A stretch of DNA of 41,157 nucleotides, taken from the NCBI RefSeq assembly GCF_009690845.1, contig NZ_VWSJ01000034.1, forward strand, positions 1-41,157, in the 5' to 3' direction. Below are positions 8,819-17,768 of this stretch, one piece after another; position 1 is the first letter of the stretch; every line of letters begins with the position of its first letter. The notes beneath the pieces were generated by a model. It searched no databases. It saw only the letters and a program-made list of their open reading frames with translations, and was not told where the DNA came from. The position numbers and the translations under genes were made by a program. The DNA is from Campylobacter portucalensis. GTDB taxonomy: Bacteria > Campylobacterota > Campylobacteria > Campylobacterales > Campylobacteraceae.

Positions 8819-9191
8819 AGTAAAGAGCGGATTTAAATACTCATTTGATCCTAAAAAATGTGAAATTTGTAAAGGTAAGTGTTGTATCGGTGAGAGTGGA
8901 TATATTTGGATAAATGATGATGAAATTTATAGGTTATCAAAACATTTAAATTTAGAAGTAGAAGATTTCAAAAAAAGATATCTTATAAAAATTGGCTCAA
9001 GATATAGCATAAGAGAAAAACCATATAATTTTGGGTTTGCATGCAAATTTTTTGATGAAAAAACTTTAAATTGCTCTATATATGAATTTCGCCCTAATCA
9101 GTGCAGAACTTTTCCATTTTGGGACTATTTTAAGAAAAATTTTAAAGAATTGGAGTTGGAATGTATAGGTGTAAAATTATTGTCAAATTAA
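8811..9191 (+). CDS. YkgJ-family cysteine-cluster protein (putative Zn/Fe-binding)
   Basis: A 126-residue cytoplasmic protein of the UPF0153/YkgJ family. The metal-binding cysteines are C17, C20, C24 and C25 (CEICKGKCC), then C78, C88 and C98, the last within the family phrase FRPNQCRTFPFW. The biochemical role of the family is unknown; it is thought to chelate zinc or an iron-sulfur centre. It overlaps the methyltransferase gene upstream by 8 bp and the TPR gene downstream by 31 bp, so it belongs to the same transcript. The gene order matches the Cj0495-Cj0499 region of C. jejuni as I remember it. Confidence 0.85.
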   Translation: MCEVKSGFKYSFDPKKCEICKGKCCIGESGYIWINDDEIYRLSKHLNLEVEDFKKRYLIKIGSRYSIREKPYNFGFACKFFDEKTLNCSIYEFRPNQCRTFPFWDYFKKNFKELELECIGVKLLSN

Positions 9192-10432
9192 TATTTTGTC
9201 TTTTATTGAGTTTAAAATTAAATGCTAAAAGCTTTGAAGAAAAGATGAAATTTGATCAACAAGAAAATTTTTTGATATTAAAAGCTTTATTTTTAGATAA
9301 AGAATTAAAGCATCAAGAAAGCGTGGAAACTTACAAAAAACTATATAATCTTACTAAAAATCAAGAATATCTTCTTGAAGGATTACTGATTGCTTATGAA
9401 AAAAATCTTCCAAGTTTTGTTGAAATTTTTAAATTAGGCGATAAAAATTTGCAAAATAGCGTAGAATTTTTAAAAATTAAAATAAATCATTTAGTCAATA
9501 TCAATAAATTAAGTCAAAGTTTAGAGGTTGCAAAAAAAATAGTTGCATTAGAAAAAAATTCTGAAAATTATCATATTTTAGGCAGTATCCAAGAATATAT
9601 GGGGCTAAATAGCAGTGCTTTGCAAAATTATAAAATTTCTTATGAAATGGATAAAAATCAAGATAGTTTGCTAAAGATGGCAAAAATGTTTTTATATAAA
9701 TTAAATGACGAAAAATCAGCAATTGAGATTTTAGAAACGCATAGAAGATTAAATGGATGCACGCAAGCAATTTGCACGGTTTTGGCTGACATTTACCAAC
9801 AAAACAAAAACTATCCTTCGATGATTGAAATTTATCAAGATCTTTATGAGGTTACTAAAAAAACGGTTTTTTTAGATTATATTTTGGAGTTTTATTTATA
9901 TTTTAAAGATACAAAAAGGGCTAAAAAAATTTTAGAAAAATATAATTATCAAAATAAAATTTTAATTGAACTTTATGGATACGATAATGAATTTGACAAA
10001 GCCATAAAAAAAGCAAATGAGAGTTTTAAAAATACAAACGATTTGGAATTTTTAGCTTTAGAAGCTATGTATTTATATGAAAAAAATATACCAAATATCA
10101 GCGATAATGACTTAAAAGAAGTGGTAGATAAATTTTCAAAATCAGTGCCGAATTTAGATATGGATATTTATGATAATTTTTATGGATACGTGTTAATTGA
10201 TCATAATATTGATATCAATAAAGGGATGGAATTTGTAAATAAAGCTCTTTTAAAACAGCCAAATTCGCCTTTTTATCTTGACTCTTTAGCTTGGGGATAT
10301 TATAAATTAAATGATTGTAAAAAAGCGTATGAGGTTATAAAAAACATTAATCCAAATGAGAACAATTTTTTTGAACATTTAGATTTCAAAGAGCATATGA
10401 ATGCTATAAATGAGTGCTTAAATAAAAAATGA
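9161..10432 (+). CDS. TPR-repeat exported protein
   Basis: A 423-residue, all-helical protein with an N-terminal hydrophobic segment (about residues 5-20, ending LNAKS) that reads as a signal peptide or anchor, followed by several tetratricopeptide-like helix pairs; the clearest are [21 protein letters not shown] and the C-terminal [21 protein letters not shown]. The ATG lies 31 bp inside the YkgJ-type gene, with GGAG upstream. It corresponds in position to the TPR lipoprotein next to trpC in C. jejuni, but I see no clean lipobox here. Probably a periplasmic or outer-membrane-associated scaffold; partner unknown. Confidence 0.8.
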   Translation: MYRCKIIVKLIFCLLLSLKLNAKSFEEKMKFDQQENFLILKALFLDKELKHQESVETYKKLYNLTKNQEYLLEGLLIAYEKNLPSFVEIFKLGDKNLQNSVEFLKIKINHLVNINKLSQSLEVAKKIVALEKNSENYHILGSIQEYMGLNSSALQNYKISYEMDKNQDSLLKMAKMFLYKLNDEKSAIEILETHRRLNGCTQAICTVLADIYQQNKNYPSMIEIYQDLYEVTKKTVFLDYILEFYLYFKDTKRAKKILEKYNYQNKILIELYGYDNEFDKAIKKANESFKNTNDLEFLALEAMYLYEKNIPNISDNDLKEVVDKFSKSVPNLDMDIYDNFYGYVLIDHNIDINKGMEFVNKALLKQPNSPFYLDSLAWGYYKLNDCKKAYEVIKNINPNENNFFEHLDFKEHMNAINECLNKK

Positions 10433-10439
10433 GGCTGAT

Positions 10440-11228
10440 ATGATACTAGATGAAATTTTAATTAAAACAAGATATGATTTAGAAAAAAGGAAAAAAGATC
10501 TTCCTTTTGATTTATTAGGTAGAAGTTTGGCTTCTAATGTTTATATTCCAAGAGATGTTATAAAAGCTTTAACTACAAATTTAGATGATCCATTTAAAAT
10601 AATAGCAGAAATCAAAAAAGCAAGTCCTAGCAAGGGGGTTATTAGAGAAAATTTTAGCCCTGTTGATATAGCAGTTGAGTATCAAAAAGGTGGAGCTAAC
10701 GCTTTTTCTATCCTAACCGAACCACACTTTTTTCAGGGAAATTTAGAATATTTAAGCGAAGTTAGACACTACTCAAATTTACCAATTTTAAGAAAAGATT
10801 TTATAATTGATGAGTATCAAATTTTAGAGAGTTTAGTTTATGGTGCTGATTTTATTTTGCTAATAGCTAAGGTTTTAAGTCAAAAAGAGCTAAAAAGATT
10901 GCTAGATTTTGCAAGGAGATTGGGGCTAGAGGCTTTAGTTGAAACTCACGATGCAAGAGATGTCAAAAATGCCATTTTTGCTGGAGCAGATATAATTGGT
11001 ATAAATCATAGAGATTTGCAAACTTTTGATATGCATATGGATTTAACTCAAAAGCTTATTCCTTTGATTCCAAATAATAAAATTATCGTCGCCGAGAGTG
11101 GATTAAAGGATAATTTGCAATTAAGAGAACTAAACAAAATCGGTGTTGATGCGTTTTTAATAGGTGAAACATTTATGAGACAAGATGATGTTTGTATGGC
11201 GGTTAAAAAGATGAAAGGAGATATTTGA
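10440..11228 (+). CDS. trpC: Indole-3-glycerol-phosphate synthase
   Basis: TrpC closes the indole ring in tryptophan synthesis, converting CdRP to indole-3-glycerol phosphate. The 262-residue protein is a complete (beta/alpha)8 barrel with the catalytic [11 protein letters not shown] near residues 58-68, LTEPHFFQG near 95, [12 protein letters not shown] near 120, [10 protein letters not shown] near 185 and VAESGL near 218. It stands apart from the other trp genes in a mixed operon, 7 bp after the TPR gene and overlapping the HIT gene by one base (TGATG). Confidence 0.95.
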   Translation: MILDEILIKTRYDLEKRKKDLPFDLLGRSLASNVYIPRDVIKALTTNLDDPFKIIAEIKKASPSKGVIRENFSPVDIAVEYQKGGANAFSILTEPHFFQGNLEYLSEVRHYSNLPILRKDFIIDEYQILESLVYGADFILLIAKVLSQKELKRLLDFARRLGLEALVETHDARDVKNAIFAGADIIGINHRDLQTFDMHMDLTQKLIPLIPNNKIIVAESGLKDNLQLRELNKIGVDAFLIGETFMRQDDVCMAVKKMKGDI

Positions 11229-11722
11229 TGAAATATCTTTGTGCTCCGTGGAGAAGTGAATATTTTAGTAAAAAAAGAAGTGATTGTGTTTTTTGTGACG
11301 CATTAAATTCGCCAAAAAACGATGAGAAAAATGGAGTTTTGTTTAGGGCTAAAAATTGCTTCGGGATAATGAATTTATATCCATATAATCCAGGGGCTTT
11401 TATGATTATACCAAATTTACATATTGATAATATTGAAAATCTAGATAATGAAATTTGGCAAGAGATGAGTTATTATGTAAAGATCGGTGTTGAAATTTTA
11501 AAAGATAAAATCAATGCAAATGGTGTAAATATCGGTATGAATTTAGGTGCTGCGGCTGGAGCTGGAATAGCTGAGCATGTGCATTATCATTTAGTGCCAA
11601 GATGGAGTGGAGATACGAATTTTATAACCACAATATCTTGCGTAAGAGTAAATGGCGTTCCATTTGCAAATTTGTATGAAAAAATAAAAAGTGGATTTTT
11701 AGAAATTAGAAAAAACTTATAA
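11228..11722 (+). CDS. HIT-family hydrolase (dinucleoside polyphosphate hydrolase-like)
   Basis: A 164-residue histidine-triad protein. The triad HVHYH with H117, H119 and H121 sits in AEHVHYHLVPRW, and a CxxC (C20, C23) near the N terminus suggests bound zinc. The family hydrolyses Ap4A-like or other nucleotide substrates through a nucleotidylated middle histidine. I start it at the ATG at 11228, seven bases after AAGGAG, rather than the TTG at 11225. It is the last gene of the operon; pairing with trpC is conserved in Campylobacter. Confidence 0.92.
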   Translation: MKYLCAPWRSEYFSKKRSDCVFCDALNSPKNDEKNGVLFRAKNCFGIMNLYPYNPGAFMIIPNLHIDNIENLDNEIWQEMSYYVKIGVEILKDKINANGVNIGMNLGAAAGAGIAEHVHYHLVPRWSGDTNFITTISCVRVNGVPFANLYEKIKSGFLEIRKNL

Positions 11723-11752
11723 AAATTAGTATTTATAAATAAAATATTTTGA

Positions 11753-11758
11753 TATAAT
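11753..11758 (+). promoter_or_regulatory. -10 box of the ribBA operon
   Basis: TATAAT within TTTTGATATAATTT, 37 bp before the GTG start. The extended T-rich upstream stretch fits a Campylobacter sigma-70 promoter. Confidence 0.6.
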
Positions 11759-11789
11759 TTTTATTTTTAGTATATTTTAAGGATTGAAA

Positions 11790-12800
11790 GTGGCATTAGT
11801 TAGCGTAGAAGAAGCGATACAAGATATAAAAAATGGCAAGATGATAGTAATTGTTGATGATGAAGATAGGGAAAATGAAGGCGATATAGTTTTTGCTGGA
11901 GCTTTTTGTAATCACGAAAAGGTAAATTTTGCAATTACTCACGCAAAAGGGGTTTTATGCACCCCTGTTAGTAAGGATGTGGCTAAAAAATTAGGATTTG
12001 AGCCGATGGTTAAAGATAATACTTCAAATCACGAAACAGCTTTTACTATAACTGTTGATGCTAAAAATGCAACCACAGGTGTTAGTGCATCTGAGCGTGA
12101 TATGACGATAAAACTTATTACAAATTATAAAATTTCAACACCAAATGATTTTGTAGCACCTGGACATATTTTTCCTCTTATTGCTAAAGATGGCGGAGTT
12201 CTTGAAAGGATTGGTCATACTGAAGCTAGTGTTGATTTATGTATTTTAGCAGGACTTGCACCAGTGAGTGTGATTTGTGAAATAGTAAATGATGATGGAA
12301 CGATGGCAAGAAGGGATGATTTGGATAAATTTTGTGAAAAATTTAACTTAAATATGCTTAGCATAGCAGATCTTGTTAAATATCGTTTAAAGCATGAAAC
12401 TTTAGTTAAATTTAGTCAGATTAAAAATGGATTTTTAGCAGGGAGGGAAGCTAAATTTTATGAAATCAAAGATCATAAAAATAGAACTCATAAAGCCTAT
12501 ATTTTTGGCGATATACAAAAAAATACAAATGTTAAATTTTACCAAACAACAAGCGATTATGAATTTTTAACTACAGAAAAATTTGATGAATTTCAAAGAG
12601 CTTTAGAAATTTTAAAAACTCAAAATGGGGTTTTGATTTTTTTTGATAAGCAAAATGACGATGAGATTAAAAATTTTGGCATTGGAGCTCAAATTCTAGC
12701 ACATTTAAATATAAAAGATATAGTAGTTATAAGCAAAAGCAAAGATCAAGAATTTGCAGGACTTAGCGGATTTGGGTTGAATATTATAGGATATAAATAA
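11790..12800 (+). CDS. ribB: 3,4-dihydroxy-2-butanone-4-phosphate synthase fused to a degenerate GTP cyclohydrolase II-like domain
   Basis: The first 200 residues are RibB, which makes the four-carbon unit of riboflavin from ribulose 5-phosphate: DDEDRENEGD at 23-32, THAKGVLCTPV near 52, PGHIFPL..GGVLERIGHTEA near 125-147 and CEIVNDDGTMAR near 168. The remaining 130 residues have the RibA fold position but lack the zinc cysteines and the catalytic region of GTP cyclohydrolase II, so that activity should be absent and a separate ribA is expected elsewhere. The start is GTG at 11790, six bases after AAGGA; the TTG at 11784 touches the ribosome site. 336 residues. Confidence 0.9.
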   Translation: MALVSVEEAIQDIKNGKMIVIVDDEDRENEGDIVFAGAFCNHEKVNFAITHAKGVLCTPVSKDVAKKLGFEPMVKDNTSNHETAFTITVDAKNATTGVSASERDMTIKLITNYKISTPNDFVAPGHIFPLIAKDGGVLERIGHTEASVDLCILAGLAPVSVICEIVNDDGTMARRDDLDKFCEKFNLNMLSIADLVKYRLKHETLVKFSQIKNGFLAGREAKFYEIKDHKNRTHKAYIFGDIQKNTNVKFYQTTSDYEFLTTEKFDEFQRALEILKTQNGVLIFFDKQNDDEIKNFGIGAQILAHLNIKDIVVISKSKDQEFAGLSGFGLNIIGYK

Positions 12801-12834
12801 AAGCTAAATTTAAAATTTTTTATTAAGGATAATT

Positions 12835-13374
12835 ATGAAAGTAAAAGATATTTATGCAATGATTAGCATAATTTTTGCTACAAATTTTAAAAGCATTATA
12901 GAAAGAGATAAATTTGATAATATTGCACCAAATTGGATATTAAAAAATGAAAGCGATGAAAATAAAAAAGCTCATGAGTTTTGGCATAAGGCTATAAATA
13001 GCGATTATGATGAAATTTGTAAAGATTTTGAAAATTTAAAAGATTGTTTTGATATATCATTTTTTAAACTTGTAAATGATACTGATTTAACGCTATTTTA
13101 TGAAAAAATTCGCTACAAAAAGCCATTTTTAGATCTTCCATCTAGCCATAGTGCAAATATGTTAGCACTTCTTGGAGCTATATTTAAAAGCGATGATAAT
13201 GATAAAACTCATAATTTTTTGGGATTATATCTAAGCAATTATTTTGTTTTGTCATTTAGAGCATTAAGCGAGCACTTGAAAATTTATGCAAAAAGTGATT
13301 ATTATAAGGCGATGGGCTGGTTTTTGGATGATTATTTAAAGATGATAAAAATAACATTAGGGCTTAAAATTTGA
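12835..13374 (+). CDS. TorD/DmsD-like putative chaperone
   Basis: An all-alpha cytoplasmic protein of 179 residues, preceded by AAGGA. The middle segment [17 protein letters not shown] resembles the TorD-family LP.DHxxxEL region, and the last third ([30 protein letters not shown]) resembles the family's closing helices, where a late FL..H and a YY..L pattern recur. TorD proteins guard twin-arginine-exported molybdoenzymes during cofactor loading. No molybdoenzyme is in this window, so a client cannot be named. Its TGA overlaps the TTG start of lgt (TTGA). The assignment rests on pattern only. Confidence 0.5.
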   Translation: MKVKDIYAMISIIFATNFKSIIERDKFDNIAPNWILKNESDENKKAHEFWHKAINSDYDEICKDFENLKDCFDISFFKLVNDTDLTLFYEKIRYKKPFLDLPSSHSANMLALLGAIFKSDDNDKTHNFLGLYLSNYFVLSFRALSEHLKIYAKSDYYKAMGWFLDDYLKMIKITLGLKI

Positions 13375-14195
13375 GTAGTTGGAATAATATTTATAGCACA
13401 TTTGACCCTGTAGCGTTTGAAATTTTTGGACTTAAGGTGCATTGGTATGGATTGATGTATGTAATTGCTCTTATTTTGGCACTTTATTTAGCTAAATATT
13501 TTTCAAAAAAAGATAAATTTCCTTTTAGTGAAAAAGAGCTTGATAGATATTTTATTTGGGTAGAAATTGGAGTGATTTTAGGAGCAAGGCTTGGATATAT
13601 TTTTATTTATTCTAATGCTCAAATTTATTATTTAACTCATCCGTGGGAAATTTTTAATCCTTTTTATAATGGCAAATTCGTAGGAATTAGCGGAATGAGT
13701 TATCATGGTGCTGTCATTGGATTTATACTAGCAACATTATTTTATTGTAAAAAATACAAAACAAATGTCTTAATTTTGCTTGATTTGGTTGCTTTAAGCA
13801 TACCTCTTGCTTATTTTTTTGGAAGAGTTGGAAATTTTTTAAATCAAGAACTTTTTGGAAAAGTTACAGACGTTTCTTGGGGAATTTATGTAGATGGGGT
13901 TTTAAGACATCCTAGTCAAATTTATGAGGGAATTTTAGAGGGAGTTATAATATTTATTATATTATTTATATATAGAAAATATAAAAAATATAATGGAGAG
14001 CTTATATGTTTATATGGATTTTTATATTCAGTTATGAGATTTATAAGTGAAATTTTTAGAGAGCCAGATGCAGGGCTTGGAACTTATGCTTTTGAATTGA
14101 GTATGGGGCAAATTTTATCTTGTATTATGATAATTTTTTCTTTAATTTTATATGCTTATATAATTTTTATAAATAAAATCAAAACAAAAATTTAA
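13371..14195 (+). CDS. lgt: Prolipoprotein diacylglyceryl transferase
   Basis: Lgt is the inner-membrane enzyme that moves diacylglycerol from phosphatidylglycerol onto the lipobox cysteine of prolipoproteins. The 274-residue protein has about seven hydrophobic segments and the family motifs HWYGLMY at 24-30, GARLGYIF at 71-78, SYHGAVIGF at 110-118, the signature [10 protein letters not shown] at 151-160 and HPSQIYEG at 180-187. The start is TTG within TTGA, overlapping the previous stop; the opening [13 protein letters not shown] matches other Campylobacter Lgt proteins, which supports it. frdC follows after 61 bp with its own promoter. Confidence 0.94.
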   Translation: MSSWNNIYSTFDPVAFEIFGLKVHWYGLMYVIALILALYLAKYFSKKDKFPFSEKELDRYFIWVEIGVILGARLGYIFIYSNAQIYYLTHPWEIFNPFYNGKFVGISGMSYHGAVIGFILATLFYCKKYKTNVLILLDLVALSIPLAYFFGRVGNFLNQELFGKVTDVSWGIYVDGVLRHPSQIYEGILEGVIIFIILFIYRKYKKYNGELICLYGFLYSVMRFISEIFREPDAGLGTYAFELSMGQILSCIMIIFSLILYAYIIFINKIKTKI

Positions 14196-14218
14196 GTATT
14201 CAAAAAGCATATAAGTTG

Positions 14219-14224
14219 TATAAT
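14219..14224 (+). promoter_or_regulatory. -10 box of the frdCAB operon
   Basis: TATAAT in TTGTATAATTGC, 33 bp before the frdC ATG, with an AAGGAG ribosome site between them. Confidence 0.6.
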
Positions 14225-14256
14225 TGCACATGATTTTATCAAAATAAGGAGTTTTT

Positions 14257-14940
14257 ATGGAAGGTGTGATTGAAGGGTTTTTTGGAAAAACTGCCGATGG
14301 TAAAAAAAGTCGAATCCCAGCCCTGCAAGATAAGTTGCAAAGTTTAAGCGGTTTAATTTTGGCTGTTTTTATGCTGTGTCATATGATTTTTACAGGTACA
14401 ATTATTTTTGGAAAAGAGGCTTTTAATGGAGTTGTGAGTTTTGCTGAACCTTTTGGAATTCATCAAATAACAAATTTTATAGCTTTTGTAATTTTTATTA
14501 TTTTTTTGATTCATGCTTTTTTAGCAATGCGAAAATTTCCAGCAAATTATAAAGCATACTTAGCTTTTAAGGCACATAAAATTCGTATGAAACATTGCGA
14601 TACAACTCTTTGGTGGTTTCAATTTTTAAGTGGATTTTTACTATTTTTCTTTGCTAGTGCTCATTTGATTGCTATAATTTTTGGTGAAAAAATAGATGCC
14701 AATCTATCAATTGCAAGATTTCATCAACTCCATATTTTTTATATTTTGCTGTTGATTGTAACAGTAACGCACGCCAGTATCGGTACTTATAGGCTTTATA
14801 TTAAATGGATAAGCATAGATGGAGTCAAGAAAGAAGAAATGATATCAAAAAGACATAAATTTAAAAAACTAAATTTCTTAATTTGGGGCTGTTTTTTGGC
14901 TTTTTCTATAGTAGCAGATATAATTTGGCTTATAAGATAA
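14257..14940 (+). CDS. frdC: Fumarate reductase cytochrome b subunit
   Basis: The membrane anchor of quinol:fumarate reductase. The 227-residue protein has five transmembrane helices and four histidines, H42, H86, H136 and H172, that match in spacing the four axial ligands of the two haems in Wolinella succinogenes FrdC. It passes electrons from menaquinol to FrdAB on the cytoplasmic side during fumarate respiration. First gene of frdCAB, the order usual in this group; the gap to frdA is only 9 bp. Confidence 0.95.
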   Translation: MEGVIEGFFGKTADGKKSRIPALQDKLQSLSGLILAVFMLCHMIFTGTIIFGKEAFNGVVSFAEPFGIHQITNFIAFVIFIIFLIHAFLAMRKFPANYKAYLAFKAHKIRMKHCDTTLWWFQFLSGFLLFFFASAHLIAIIFGEKIDANLSIARFHQLHIFYILLLIVTVTHASIGTYRLYIKWISIDGVKKEEMISKRHKFKKLNFLIWGCFLAFSIVADIIWLIR

Positions 14941-14949
14941 GGAGAATTT

Positions 14950-16938
14950 ATGAATGTAGTTTATTGTGATGCATTAGTTATTGGGGGTGGCTTGGCTGGT
15001 CTTAGGGCTGCTATAGGTGCTTCTAGTAAAGGAAACACTACTATTGTTTTAAGTCTTTGTCCTGTTAGAAGATCTCACTCTGCAGCTGCTCAAGGCGGTA
15101 TGCAAGCAAGTTTAGGAAATTCAAAAATGAGCGAAGGCGATAATGAGGATATACATTTTGCAGATACTGTAAAAGGAAGTGATTGGGGATGTGATCAAGA
15201 AGTTGCTAGAATGTTTTGTCAAACAGCACCTAAAGCTATTAGAGAGCTAGCAAGCTGGGGCGTTCCTTGGACTAGAATCAAAAAAGGGAAAAGAAGTGCT
15301 GTCATAAATGCACAAAAAACTATTATTGAAGAAAAAGATGAAGTTTATGGACTTATCCACTCAAGAGATTTTGGTGGAACAAAAAAATGGAGAACCTGTT
15401 ATACGGCTGATGCAACAGGACACACTATGCTTTTTGGGGTTGCAAATGAGTGCGTAAAGCATGATATAGATATTAGAGATAGAAAAGAAGCGATTGCTTT
15501 AATTCATAAAAATAATCGTTGCTATGGTGCTGTAGTGAGGGATTTGATAAATGGAAATATTGAAGCATATGTAGCTAGAGGGACTTTAATAGCAACTGGC
15601 GGATATGGCAGGGTTTATAAACACACAACAAATGCTGTGATATGCGAAGGTGTTGGTATAGCTATAGCTCTTGAGACTGGAATTGCGCAACTTGGTAATA
15701 TGGAAGCAGTGCAATTTCATCCAACTCCAATTGTTCCAAGCGGAATTTTACTAACTGAGGGATGCAGGGGTGATGGTGGAATTTTAAGAGATGTTGATGG
15801 ACACCGATTTATGCCTGATTATGAACCTGAAAAAAAAGAACTTGCTAGTAGGGATGTTGTAAGTAGACGCATAATGGAGCATATCAGAAAAGGTAAAGGC
15901 GTAAAAAGTCCATATGGAGATCACGTTTGGCTTGATATTTCTATTTTGGGTAGGGAGCATATAGAGACAAATTTAAGAGACGTTCAAGAAATTTGTAAAA
16001 TTTTTAACGGGATAGATCCTGCTGATGAAGGTGCAAAGGGATGGGCACCGATTTTACCTATGCAACACTACTCAATGGGGGGAATTCGCGTTAAGCCAAA
16101 TGGAGAGAGTCAAACTTTAAAAGGATTGTTTAGTTGCGGTGAGGCGGCTTGTTGGGATTTGCATGGATTTAATAGGCTTGGTGGAAATTCTGTTGCTGAG
16201 ACTGTTGTTTCTGGTATGATAGTAGGGGATTATTTTGGTGATTTTTGTAAAAATAATGAAATAGATATAAGTACTCAAGATATCGCTAAATTTGTAGATA
16301 AACAAGTTGATTATATACAAAATTTGCTAAACAAAAAAGGCAAATATAACGTTTATGAAATAAAAAATAAAATGAAAGAAATTATGTGGGAACATGTTGC
16401 TATCTTTAGAGTGGGCGAGGGGCTTCAAAAGGCTGTAAATGAGCTTGAAGAGTTGCTAAAAGAGTGTGATAGCATTGAAATTAAAAATAAAGCCAAATTT
16501 GGAAATCCAGAGCTTGAAGATGCGTATAGAACTCCAAAAATGATAAAATTAGCACTTTGTGTAGCAAAAGGAGCGCTTGATAGAACAGAAAGCAGAGGTG
16601 CTCACTATAGAGAAGACTATCCAAAAAGAGATGATGCTAATTGGTTAAAAAGAACTCTTTCATCTTGGAAGGATGGCGATACAATGCCAACTATCACGTA
16701 TGAAGATTTAGATATTATGAGTATGGAGATGCCGCCAGCATTTAGGGGATATGGTGCTAAAGGCAATATTATAGAAAATGAAAAAAGTGCTATTAGACAA
16801 AAAGAAGTTGATGAGATAAGAGAGAAAATGGAAATTGAAGGCAAGAGTAGGGCTGAAATTCAAAATGCTTTAATGTATTATGAACTTCAACCTAAATTTA
16901 AAGCACCAAATGAAAGAGTAGGAGTAGATAATGAGTAG
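14950..16938 (+). CDS. frdA: Fumarate reductase flavoprotein subunit
   Basis: The catalytic subunit reduces fumarate to succinate. FAD is bound by [10 protein letters not shown] at 12-21 and is probably attached covalently to H43 in [11 protein letters not shown], the same position as in Wolinella. Further motifs are QFHPTPI, the active-site region HYSMGGIRV, and [13 protein letters not shown] near residue 400. At 662 residues it is full length. An AAGGAG site precedes the ATG. Its stop overlaps frdB by 8 bp. In Campylobacter this complex can also supply succinate dehydrogenase activity, which cannot be judged here. Confidence 0.97.
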   Translation: MNVVYCDALVIGGGLAGLRAAIGASSKGNTTIVLSLCPVRRSHSAAAQGGMQASLGNSKMSEGDNEDIHFADTVKGSDWGCDQEVARMFCQTAPKAIRELASWGVPWTRIKKGKRSAVINAQKTIIEEKDEVYGLIHSRDFGGTKKWRTCYTADATGHTMLFGVANECVKHDIDIRDRKEAIALIHKNNRCYGAVVRDLINGNIEAYVARGTLIATGGYGRVYKHTTNAVICEGVGIAIALETGIAQLGNMEAVQFHPTPIVPSGILLTEGCRGDGGILRDVDGHRFMPDYEPEKKELASRDVVSRRIMEHIRKGKGVKSPYGDHVWLDISILGREHIETNLRDVQEICKIFNGIDPADEGAKGWAPILPMQHYSMGGIRVKPNGESQTLKGLFSCGEAACWDLHGFNRLGGNSVAETVVSGMIVGDYFGDFCKNNEIDISTQDIAKFVDKQVDYIQNLLNKKGKYNVYEIKNKMKEIMWEHVAIFRVGEGLQKAVNELEELLKECDSIEIKNKAKFGNPELEDAYRTPKMIKLALCVAKGALDRTESRGAHYREDYPKRDDANWLKRTLSSWKDGDTMPTITYEDLDIMSMEMPPAFRGYGAKGNIIENEKSAIRQKEVDEIREKMEIEGKSRAEIQNALMYYELQPKFKAPNERVGVDNE

Positions 16939-17650
16939 AAAAATAACTATAAAAGCTCTAAAATATAATCCTTTAAGCAAAATTTCAAAACCACACTTTG
17001 CTACATATGAGCTTGAAGAAACTAGTGGAATGACTCTTTATGTGGCTTTAACTCAAATAAGAGAGAAATTTGATTCTGATTTAAGTTTTGATTTTGTTTG
17101 TAGGGCTGGAATTTGTGGAAGTTGTGCTATGGTTGTAAATGGCAAACCATCGCTTGCTTGCAGAACTTTAACAAAAGACTTTAAAGATGGCATAATAGAG
17201 CTTATGCCGCTTCCTGTTTTTAAACTTATAAAAGATTTAAGCGTAAATACTGGCGAGTGGATGGCAAGGATGAACAAAAGAGTTGAAAGCTGGATTCATA
17301 CCAGTAAGATTACAGATATTTCAAAAATAGAAACAAAAGTAGATCCTGCTTTAGCACAAGAAACTTTTGAACTAGATCGTTGCATTGAATGTGGAATTTG
17401 CGTGGCTTCTTGCGGAACTGCTTTAATGAGAGAGGATTTTTTAGGTGCTGTTGGATTAAATCGTGTTGCAAGATTTAAAGCCGATCCTTTGGATGAAAGA
17501 AACGATGAAGATTTTTATGAATTAATAGGCGATGATAATGGAATTTTTGGTTGTATGAGCTTGCTTGGATGTGAAGATAATTGCCCAAAACACCTGCCTT
17601 TACAAAATCAAATCGCTTTCATTAGACGAAAGTTATCTAGCGTGAATTAG
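16931..17650 (+). CDS. frdB: Fumarate reductase iron-sulfur subunit
   Basis: Carries electrons from cytochrome b to the flavin through three clusters. The [2Fe-2S] ligands are C57, C62, C65 and C77; the cysteines C151, C154, C157, C161, C208, C214 and C218 supply the [4Fe-4S] and [3Fe-4S] clusters. All these positions coincide with those of Wolinella FrdB. 239 residues, full length. Last gene of the operon, followed directly by a strong terminator. Confidence 0.97.
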   Translation: MSRKITIKALKYNPLSKISKPHFATYELEETSGMTLYVALTQIREKFDSDLSFDFVCRAGICGSCAMVVNGKPSLACRTLTKDFKDGIIELMPLPVFKLIKDLSVNTGEWMARMNKRVESWIHTSKITDISKIETKVDPALAQETFELDRCIECGICVASCGTALMREDFLGAVGLNRVARFKADPLDERNDEDFYELIGDDNGIFGCMSLLGCEDNCPKHLPLQNQIAFIRRKLSSVN

Positions 17651-17652
17651 AT

Positions 17653-17680
17653 TCTAGTCCTAAATTTAGGACTAGATTTT
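17653..17680 (+). terminator. Rho-independent terminator of frdCAB
   Basis: A perfect 24-bp palindrome (arms TCTAGTCCTAAA and TTTAGGACTAGA, 17653-17676) follows the frdB stop by 2 bp and is followed by TTTT. Confidence 0.8.
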
Positions 17681-17741
17681 ATAAATGCACTCTTAAAATT
17701 TAAATCAGTGTTATAAATTAAGCTGTTTTTTTTAATATTTT

Positions 17742-17749
17742 GATAAAAT
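17742..17749 (+). promoter_or_regulatory. -10 region of the dynamin-like gene pair
   Basis: GATAAAAT behind a run of eight T and TTTTG, 19 bp before the ATG at 17769. The pair therefore probably has its own promoter, separate from frdCAB. Confidence 0.5.
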
Positions 17750-17768
17750 TATCCAAAAAAGGCTAAAT

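Noticed and set aside
9501-9770. Minus-strand 89-codon frame inside the TPR gene
   Set aside because: It is antisense to a well-supported gene and its composition is that of reverse-read Lys/Asn-rich sequence.
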